The position numbers and the translations under genes were made by a program. This document shows positions 59,066 through 64,000 of a DNA stretch of 64,000 nt, piece by piece. Under the pieces are notes generated by a model that had not been told where the DNA came from, did no database searches, and saw only the letters and a list, made by a program, of their open reading frames with translations. Position 1 is the stretch's first letter. Each line of letters opens with the position of its first letter. The stretch is taken from the IMG/VR virus record IMGVR_UViG_3300031578_000005, positions 1-64,000 of that record, one strand, 5' to 3'. Origin of the DNA: a virus.

Positions 59066-60163
59066 ATGAAATTACTTGAAAAAATTAATTGGGAAGTCCT
59101 AGATACATATATTGAAAATGGATTGATTATGTCCAATAAGCATCCTGAATACGATATTTGGATTTTAAATTACACACCAAAAACACAATCAAAAAAGTTA
59201 TGGGATGTATATACTATATCATGTCGTGGATTAATTATCGATGTTGATGGTAATATTTTAGCCCGACCTTTTCAAAAATTTAAAAACTTTGAGGAACATG
59301 ATTCTTCAGAAATTGATATGTCATTACCTTTTGAAATATTTGAAAAGCGTGATGGATCATTAATTATATTATTTTACTACGAACTCAGAATGGAATGGAT
59401 TGTTGCATCAAGAGGTTCATTTGCTTCAGAACAATCAATTGAAGCTAAAAAAATATTAGAGTCAAAAGAAAATGCTTTTAAATTCTTAGACATAAAAAAT
59501 ACGTATTTATATGAAGTTCATTATGGCGAAAATAGAATTGTGGTAGATTATGGTGACTTAAGAGACGTGGTGTTATTAACTGTTATTAATTCAAAAACCG
59601 GCTATGAATTATCTTATGATGCAATGAATGAACAATATTCAAATTATTTTGCAATTGTCAAAAGGTTTGATATAAATATTAATTCACTGGATGATTTAAA
59701 AAAACTTGAAGAAGAAAATAAAGAAGGTTTTGTTGTTAAATTTTCGAACAATTTTAGAGTTAAAGTAAAATTTAGTGAATACATTAGATTGCATGGAATA
59801 TTAACAAATGTTTCAAACATAATTGTCTGGGAACATTTGAAGAATAACTATGATTTCGACACATTATTAGACAGAGTTCCTGACGAATTTTATTCATGGC
59901 TTAACAAAACCATTGATAAATTAAAAGGTAATTTCAATGAAATTGAAAGATTATCATTAAAAGAATTTATTAGAATTTACTATATTAATGAGATATCTAC
60001 TCGCAGAGAATTTGCAATGGAAGCAAAGAAGTGTAAATATCGATCGATCTTATTTAAATTGTATGATAAAAATCAATACGATGAAATTATCTGGAAAATG
60101 ATTAGACCAGTTTATAGTAAGCCGTTTTCTCGTCATTTTGAAAATAGTTTGGAAATTAATTAG
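59066..60163 (+). CDS. T4 Rnl1-like RNA ligase
   Basis: 365 aa, close to T4 RnlA (374 aa). ISCRGLIIDVDGNILARPFQ precedes nucleotidyl-transfer motif I FEKRDGSLI with the adenylated Lys94. YLYEVHYGENRIVV (motif III-like), KEGFVVKF (motif IV) and KVKFSEYI (motif V) follow, then a helical C-terminal domain. In T4 this enzyme repairs tRNA cut by host anticodon nucleases. Its location among many phage tRNAs and a cREC protein fits tRNA repair. Confidence 0.88.
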   Translation: MKLLEKINWEVLDTYIENGLIMSNKHPEYDIWILNYTPKTQSKKLWDVYTISCRGLIIDVDGNILARPFQKFKNFEEHDSSEIDMSLPFEIFEKRDGSLIILFYYELRMEWIVASRGSFASEQSIEAKKILESKENAFKFLDIKNTYLYEVHYGENRIVVDYGDLRDVVLLTVINSKTGYELSYDAMNEQYSNYFAIVKRFDININSLDDLKKLEEENKEGFVVKFSNNFRVKVKFSEYIRLHGILTNVSNIIVWEHLKNNYDFDTLLDRVPDEFYSWLNKTIDKLKGNFNEIERLSLKEFIRIYYINEISTRREFAMEAKKCKYRSILFKLYDKNQYDEIIWKMIRPVYSKPFSRHFENSLEIN

Positions 60164-60183
60164 TCCATTATACATTGTCATAG

Positions 60184-60192
60184 TATTTATAT
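60184..60192 (+). promoter_or_regulatory. Late-type promoter motif
   Basis: GTATTTATATTAAAA, 12 nt before ATG 60205. Confidence 0.5.
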
Positions 60193-60204
60193 TAAAATAA
60201 TATT

Positions 60205-60999
60205 ATGGCATATGTATATAAACATCTCAGAAAAGATAATAATGATGTATTCTATATTGGCATTGGATTATCTAAAAATTTTAAACGAGCATATTCTAAA
60301 TGTAATAGAAATAACTATTGGAAAAATATTGTGAATAAAGTAGATTATATTATTGAAATTATTCATACAAATATTACATGGGAAGAAGCATGTAATATTG
60401 AAATAAAATTAATAAAAGAATATGGTCGAAAAGATTTGAATGAGGGTGAATTGGTTAATATGACTAACGGTGGAGATGGTATTGTTGGGTTAATTCAGAC
60501 TGATGAACATAGAAGAAAAAATAGTGAAGCAAATAAAGGAAGACCTAAAAGTACCAAACATATTGAAAAATTCAAAAATAGAATTCAGTCTGATGAAACC
60601 AAACGAAAAATTAGTTTAAAGAATAAAGGAAGAATTTGTACTGATGAAACCAAACGAAAAATTAGTGATAAATTAAAAAATAAGATGATTGGTGATAAAA
60701 ATCCGTTCTTTGGTAAAGAACATACTAATAAAGCTAAAGAACAAATAAGTAATTCCTTGAAAGGACGCAAATTGTCCGAAACAACAAAAAATAAAATATC
60801 TGAATCAAATAAAGGAAAAACTCGCATAATTTCCGAAAAATCAAAAATTAAAATGAGTATTTCTGCAAAACATAGAAACATTAGACCACCATCAAGAAAA
60901 GGAACGTGTTGGGTAACAAAAAATGGTGTAACTAAATCAATTAAAATTAATGATTTAGATTTTTACATTTTTGATGGTTGGGTAAGAGGACGTAAGTAA
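60205..60999 (+). CDS. GIY-YIG homing endonuclease with NUMOD3 repeats
   Basis: 264 aa. The nuclease domain starts AYVYKHLRKDNNDVFYIGIG and has AYSKCNRNNYWKNI and EIKLIKEYGRKDLNEGEL. Then come NUMOD3-type repeats (DETKRKISLKNKGR, DETKRKISDKLKNK, KNPFFGKEHTNKAK) and the same C-terminal WVTKNGVTKSI module as at 57846. It ends about 80 nt before cassette array 2, where its insertion may have removed an upstream cassette. Confidence 0.82.
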   Translation: MAYVYKHLRKDNNDVFYIGIGLSKNFKRAYSKCNRNNYWKNIVNKVDYIIEIIHTNITWEEACNIEIKLIKEYGRKDLNEGELVNMTNGGDGIVGLIQTDEHRRKNSEANKGRPKSTKHIEKFKNRIQSDETKRKISLKNKGRICTDETKRKISDKLKNKMIGDKNPFFGKEHTNKAKEQISNSLKGRKLSETTKNKISESNKGKTRIISEKSKIKMSISAKHRNIRPPSRKGTCWVTKNGVTKSIKINDLDFYIFDGWVRGRK

Positions 61000-61028
61000 T
61001 TATATAATTTTCTTTACTATTTATTAGT

Positions 61029-61076
61029 ATGGATATTATTAAAATAATAAAAGAAGAAATTGAAACACTGATGTAG
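61029..61076 (+). pseudogene. Orphan leader-like mini ORF
   Basis: 15 aa, MDIIKIIKEEIETLM, similar in pattern to the packaged-protein leaders. It ends just before the attC-like site at 61083, so it may be what is left of a cassette gene. Confidence 0.35.
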
Positions 61077-61082
61077 TATTGG

Positions 61083-61177
61083 TTATAACGGTTGGGTGTA
61101 TGAGAAGGTTTGCTTAGATGAACTTTCAAATTATCCACAACTGCTGATAGCAAACTTTCTTATACACCTTGTTATAC
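61083..61177 (+). other. attC-like site E
   Basis: Left core TTATAAC (61083-61089), arm GGTGTATGAGAAGGTTTGC (61095-61113) pairing with GCAAACTTTCTTATACACC (61150-61168) over 19 bp with two mismatches, TTG, right core GTTATAC (61171-61177). Confidence 0.7.
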
Positions 61178-61262
61178 ACAGTACGGTTTAATTAGGTAGA
61201 AACTAAATTGAAAACGAAATAAAAACTTTTTAAAAATGTGTGATGGAAAATTTAATTCTGAA

Positions 61263-61271
61263 TATTTATAT
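61263..61271 (+). promoter_or_regulatory. Late-type promoter motif
   Basis: ATATTTATATATAAAA, 21 nt before ATG 61293, inside the cassette. Confidence 0.5.
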
Positions 61272-61292
61272 ATAAAATAAAAACGAAATACT

Positions 61293-61685
61293 ATGAGTAA
61301 AGAAATTAGACAAATGATTGATAAAGTTAAGAACTTTAAGCAATTTGTGAATGAACAAAGAGTTCCATATAACGAATTACAAAATATGGTTAAAGATTTC
61401 TTGAATAAAGAAATTCAATTTACAATGGATGATATTCAAAAATATGTTGTTGGTAACATTGAAAGTATTGATTATCACACAAATGGTAGAGGGTTTGAAG
61501 TTAGTGTTGGTAATTATAAAAGTGGTGACGGTGTTAAAGATGGTAGGGGGTCATTATCAATATTTCCAGATGAAAATAAAATTATCTTTTCACATAATGA
61601 TTTTAAACCACACCCAGTTAGTGGTTTGAATGAATTTACGAATAATTTTTTTCAATTTATTAGTAAAATAGATTTCAAAAAATAG
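61293..61685 (+). CDS. Cassette 5 gene: putative packaged protein with VNE leader
   Basis: 130 aa. The leader MSKEIRQMIDKVKNFKQFVN then E closely matches the gene at 165. The body (NIESIDYHTNGRGFEVSVGN, KPHPVSGLNEFTNNFFQFIS) is beta-rich and not recognised. It carries its own late-type promoter motif, unlike most integron cassettes. Confidence 0.6.
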   Translation: MSKEIRQMIDKVKNFKQFVNEQRVPYNELQNMVKDFLNKEIQFTMDDIQKYVVGNIESIDYHTNGRGFEVSVGNYKSGDGVKDGRGSLSIFPDENKIIFSHNDFKPHPVSGLNEFTNNFFQFISKIDFKK

Positions 61686-61775
61686 TGAATATTTTTTGAA
61701 TGTAAAAATGTGTGGTGGAAATCTTTAAAAAGTTTTTTACATAGAACTTAATTTGAAACACTAATATAGTATTGT

Positions 61776-61866
61776 GTATAACGTTGAGTGTATGAAACGT
61801 AGCATGCACAACACTTAATATAAACCACTAACCTTGATTGGCTATGTTTTATACACGTTGTTATAA
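61776..61866 (+). other. attC-like site F
   Basis: Left core GTATAAC (61776-61782, RYYYAAC-like), arm GTGTATGAAACGTAGC (61788-61803) pairing with GCTATGTTTTATACAC (61841-61856), then GTTG/TTATAA. Confidence 0.7.
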
Positions 61867-61953
61867 CCAGTACGGTAAAATTACCACAAATGTTAGATTG
61901 AAACACCGAACAAAAACTTTTAAAAATGTGTGACGGTAATATAATTACACTAC

Positions 61954-61962
61954 TATTTATAT
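61954..61962 (+). promoter_or_regulatory. Late-type promoter motif
   Basis: CTATTTATATTAAAA, 14 nt before ATG 61977. Confidence 0.45.
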
Positions 61963-61976
61963 TAAAATATTATTAT

Positions 61977-62299
61977 ATGGAAAATGAAATGAGAAAACTG
62001 ATTGACCAAGTTAAGAATTTTGGTAAATCATTAAACGAAAATGTTGGTAATACAACATACGCAATATATTTAGGAACTGATATTATTTATAATCATTTAT
62101 CTAATGAAAGATTAAAATCAGTACTCTATTCATTGGTGAAGATTTAGGTGAAGATTTAGGTGATTACATTATTGTTCAAAACGGAACAAACCACACCAAA
62201 CCAGCAGATGAATTAGGATGGGATTTGTCAAACGTAAAACCTTTTGATAACATTAATTCACTACGTACCAAAATAGATAATATTGCCAACAGAATTTAA
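61977..62299 (+). pseudogene. Cassette 6 gene: packaged-type protein, frameshifted
   Basis: The first frame (61977-62147) gives MENEMRKLIDQVKNFGKSLN then E and about 35 more residues before a stop. The other frame continues without stop as ISTLFIGEDLGEDLGDYIIV to RTKIDNIANRI (stop 62297-62299). One indel near 62100-62130 restores a ~107-aa protein. The leader again ends in LNE. Confidence 0.55.
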
Positions 62300-62333
62300 T
62301 TTTTTATTGTGGATTGGAGATTTTTAAAAGTTT

Positions 62334-62365
62334 TTGTAACAAAATGCTAATTAGAACGTATAATG
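62334..62365 (+). promoter_or_regulatory. TTGTAACA-N15-CGTATAATG promoter
   Basis: TTGTAACA (62334-62341), 15 nt, CGTATAATG (62357-62365). Nearly the same as 30945-30976 and again next to a cassette boundary. Confidence 0.5.
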
Positions 62366-62371
62366 TAGTAT

Positions 62372-62400
62372 TGGTTATAACTATTATATATAAAACATAA
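62372..62400 (+). repeat. Half attC-like site G
   Basis: TGGTTATAAC then a left-arm-like TATTATATATAAAAC; no right arm follows. Array end or truncation. Confidence 0.5.
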
Positions 62401-62502
62401 CACTTAACTAATTGATTGTAAACATTAAAAACAAGTCAACTTTAGGAAAGTATAAAAAATTTTTTAAAGTTAAACGTAGTATTTAAAAATAATTTAAAAT
62501 TT

Positions 62503-62534
62503 TTGTAACATTTATTAGTTTATTACGTATTTAT
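62503..62534 (+). promoter_or_regulatory. TTGTAACA-N15-CGTATTTAT promoter
   Basis: Ahead of the leader ORF and tRNA cluster 3; the CGTATTTA form as at 49518 and 51523. Confidence 0.5.
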
Positions 62535-62667
62535 GATTAACTTTGTAGAATTAAAATTTGAAATAATGAAAAAAGGTAACACATATTATAAAAAGTATTA
62601 TTATAAACATTATGTTTGTAAGACTGGCAATACTGTGTTGTTATCTGAAAAGGAAACTGATAATTAA
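62533..62667 (+). CDS. Small leader-type peptide
   Basis: 44 aa (MINFVELKFEIMKKGNTYYK...), or 33 aa from ATG 62566. Tyr/Lys-rich. Between promoter and terminator ahead of tRNA-Tyr and Lys, like the small ORFs at 49798 and 51577. Confidence 0.4.
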   Translation: MINFVELKFEIMKKGNTYYKKYYYKHYVCKTGNTVLLSEKETDN

Positions 62668-62688
62668 AGATAAACGATACTAACAAAA

Positions 62689-62723
62689 AACCCGGTCTTA
62701 ATTTAATAAGACCGGGTTTTTTT
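62689..62723 (+). terminator. Rho-independent terminator
   Basis: AACCCGGTCTTA/TAAGACCGGGTT stem with T7 tract, 21 nt before tRNA-Tyr. Confidence 0.88.
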
Positions 62724-62743
62724 ATGCTTATTTTCATTGTAAT

Positions 62744-62824
62744 TGGGTGGTAGGTAAGTGGTTAAAACGGATTGACTGTAAATCAATTGCTTCGGCTTCG
62801 GGGGTTCGAATCCCTCCCGCCCAA
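62744..62824 (+). tRNA. tRNA-Tyr (GTA)
   Basis: Acceptor TGGGTGG/CCGCCCA, anticodon arm ATTGA-CTGTAAA-TCAAT, class II variable arm, T loop TTCGAAT. Confidence 0.87.
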
Positions 62825-62831
62825 CAATAAT

Positions 62832-62915
62832 GCATCCATGCCAGAGAGGTTATGGACTGGACTTTTAATCCAGACTCCGAACGGAGTAACGTAGATTCGA
62901 GTTCTACTGGATGCA
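62832..62915 (+). tRNA. tRNA with TTT anticodon (Lys?) and long variable arm
   Basis: Acceptor GCATCCA/TGGATGC, anticodon arm CTGGA-CTTTTAA-TCCAG, variable arm ACTCCGAACGGAGT, T arm GTAGA-TTCGAGT-TCTAC. Class II with a Lys anticodon. Confidence 0.65.
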
Positions 62916-62968
62916 CAGTGGGGACTGTTTATAATTTTCATAGTACATGAAAGCGTAGAAAATTAAAT

Positions 62969-63042
62969 GACTCCATAGCTCAATTGGTAGATGTAACTGG
63001 CCTTTAACCAGTGGGTTCTGGGTTCGAGTCCCAGTGGGGTCA
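62969..63042 (+). tRNA. tRNA-Lys-like (TTT, C33)
   Basis: Acceptor GACTCCA/TGGGGTC, anticodon arm ACTGG-CCTTTAA-CCAGT, T arm CTGGG-TTCGAGT-CCCAG. C at position 33 as in the tRNA at 51883. Confidence 0.7.
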
Positions 63043-63126
63043 CTAACTAAACTTTAATGAACTGAAGTTTTGTCAACCACCAATCATGATTAGGTTCATA
63101 GGCGGGGAAGATTTATAAGTTCAAAC

Positions 63127-63194
63127 GCCAACGATTCAGGGTATGGACGGCTCTGTAAAAGCCCAGCCTGAAGGTTCGAGTCCTTCCGGTGGCA
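63127..63194 (+). tRNA. tRNA-like, GTA or TGT anticodon, reduced D arm
   Basis: Acceptor GCCAACG/CGGTGGC with one mismatch, anticodon hairpin GGCT-CTGTAAA-AGCC, good T arm GAAGG-TTCGAGT-CCTTC, very small D arm. The 80 nt before it look like another decayed tRNA. Confidence 0.45.
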
Positions 63195-63258
63195 CAATGT
63201 TTAATTAAGTAGCTATCAATTTATTATGATAACTACTTAATTAAAATATTTAAATTAC

Positions 63259-63289
63259 TTGCATTTTTATTTAAGATTAATTATCTTTG
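63259..63289 (+). promoter_or_regulatory. Host-type promoter
   Basis: TTG (63259-63261), 20 nt, TATCTTTG (63282-63289), 36 nt before ATG 63326. Confidence 0.65.
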
Positions 63290-63325
63290 TTGAAAATAAC
63301 TTTATTTTAATGCTTATGTATAAAA

Positions 63326-64000
63326 ATGGCAAATAATAAAAAGAAAGTAACTACTGTAGTTACTACAACAACAGAAATCATTAATAATCCCATCAATGAA
63401 AAAACTCAAATAATCTGTATTCTTGATAGAAGTGGTTCTATGTCAAGTATTATGTCAGACAGTATTGGTGGATTTAATACTTTTCTTAAACAGCAAAAGG
63501 AATTAAAAGACGAAGCAACATTAACAATTGCATTATTTGATGACAAATATGAAATGCTTTATGATGATGTTGACATTAAAAAAGTTGATGAACTCACCAA
63601 TAAGATTTGGTATCCTCGTGGAACTACTGCATTATATGATGCAATTGGAAAGACAATTAATACCGTTAAAGCAAATCATTTAAAATCTGGCAACGAAAAA
63701 CCCACCAAAGTACTGGTATGTATTGTAACTGATGGACATGAAAATGCCAGTAGCGAATATGGACATGACATGATTAAAAAACTCATTAAAGATTGTGAAG
63801 ATGATGATTGGAATTTTATTTATTTTGGCGCAAACCAAGATGCATTTGCAGTAGGAAATTCACTTAATATTAGTGGAAATAATACATACACTTATACATC
63901 TACCAGTACTGGTGTTCAAGATATGTCATTTATATTAAGCAATACTGTAACTAGCTATCGTTCAATGAATACTAGTGATAGTAATTTTAAATATTCCTCC
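63326..64000 (+). CDS. von Willebrand factor A domain protein (partial)
   Basis: The visible 225 residues start MANNKKKVTTVVTTTTEIIN. The MIDAS metal site is clear: ILDRSGSMSSIM (D-x-S-x-S), RGTTALYDAI (Thr) and CIVTDGHENASS (Asp). The domain is typical of phage- and bacterial-encoded vWA proteins that bind partners through a divalent metal, sometimes with chaperone AAA proteins. It continues beyond the right edge. A host-type promoter precedes it. Confidence 0.85.
   Translation, partial: MANNKKKVTTVVTTTTEIINNPINEKTQIICILDRSGSMSSIMSDSIGGFNTFLKQQKELKDEATLTIALFDDKYEMLYDDVDIKKVDELTNKIWYPRGTTALYDAIGKTINTVKANHLKSGNEKPTKVLVCIVTDGHENASSEYGHDMIKKLIKDCEDDDWNFIYFGANQDAFAVGNSLNISGNNTYTYTSTSTGVQDMSFILSNTVTSYRSMNTSDSNFKYSS

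Larger units (their letters stand above)
61083..62400 (+). mobile_element. Integron-like cassette array 2
   Basis: Junctions are at 61171/61172 and 61860/61861. Cassette starts are complementary to the left cores at their own 3' ends: GTTATACACA (61171-61180) with TGTGTATAAC (61773-61782), 10/10; GTTATAACCA (61860-61869) with TGGTTATAAC (62372-62381), 10/10. Cassette starts share CAGTACGGT with array 1 (CAGTATGGT). The two genes encode packaged-type proteins. Confidence 0.72.

Noticed and set aside
62832-62915. Calling this a suppressor tRNA
   Set aside because: The 5+7+5 anticodon arm gives TTT; shifting the loop to TTA breaks the stem.
1-64000. Ribosomal RNA genes
   Set aside because: No 16S, 23S or 5S-like sequence is visible.

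Overview
The window looks like part of a large, AT-rich T4-like (myovirus-type) phage genome whose host is probably a member of the Bacteroidetes. Phage identity rests on a coherent T4-type head module: large terminase (32567-34654), portal (23609-29215), prohead protease (15948-16661), scaffold (14433-15839), major capsid protein (12729-14411) and neck-like proteins (946-1497, 3285-4403). A baseplate hub-like protein and a tail lysozyme lie at 17354-22690. The host guess rests on promoters of the TTTG/TTG - 19 to 20 nt - TAnnTTTG type (for example 49484-49514, 51489-51519, 63259-63289) and on the near absence of Shine-Dalgarno sequences.

Layout. 0-5 kb: remnant of a tyrosine recombinase, a putative packaged protein, neck-like genes and a homing endonuclease. 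5-9.4 kb: helicase and small early-type genes. 9.4-12.6 kb: two tandem fusions of a Mom-like DNA-modification domain with a GIY-YIG endonuclease. 12.7-29.2 kb: head, baseplate and portal genes; the portal gene carries three inteins. 29.3-32.5 kb: a frameshifted homing endonuclease, then a four-cassette array with attC-like sites. 32.6-43.2 kb: terminase, putative internal head proteins and a LamG-like structural protein. 43.3-48.0 kb: an IS607-type element with an SF2 helicase between tnpA and tnpB. 48-63.2 kb: small genes, about 23 tRNA or tRNA-like genes, a tmRNA, two ncRNAs resembling TnpB omega-RNA 3' ends, an RNA ligase, GIY-YIG and EDxHD endonucleases, and a second cassette array. The right edge holds a partial von Willebrand A protein.

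The most unusual structure is a set of integron-like gene cassettes without a visible integrase. At 31.0-32.5 kb and 61.1-62.4 kb, small genes are followed by imperfect hairpins that start with xxxTAAC and end with G/TTRxxx. The first bases of each cassette are exactly or almost exactly complementary to the start of the hairpin at its own 3' end (9-10 of 10 bases for most cassettes). This is the signature of cassettes excised and inserted at attC. Some cassette genes begin with the same amphipathic leader ending in (V/L/I)NE that is seen on many other small proteins here. It resembles a T4 capsid-targeting sequence cut by the gp21 protease, so the arrays may shuffle virion-packaged (injected) proteins.

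Three promoter families recur: GTATTTATAT 11-18 nt before starts of mostly structural and presumed late genes; TTGTAACA-N15/16-CGTAT before accessory and tRNA operons; and the host-like type above. All tRNA, ncRNA, attC and family calls were made by eye.
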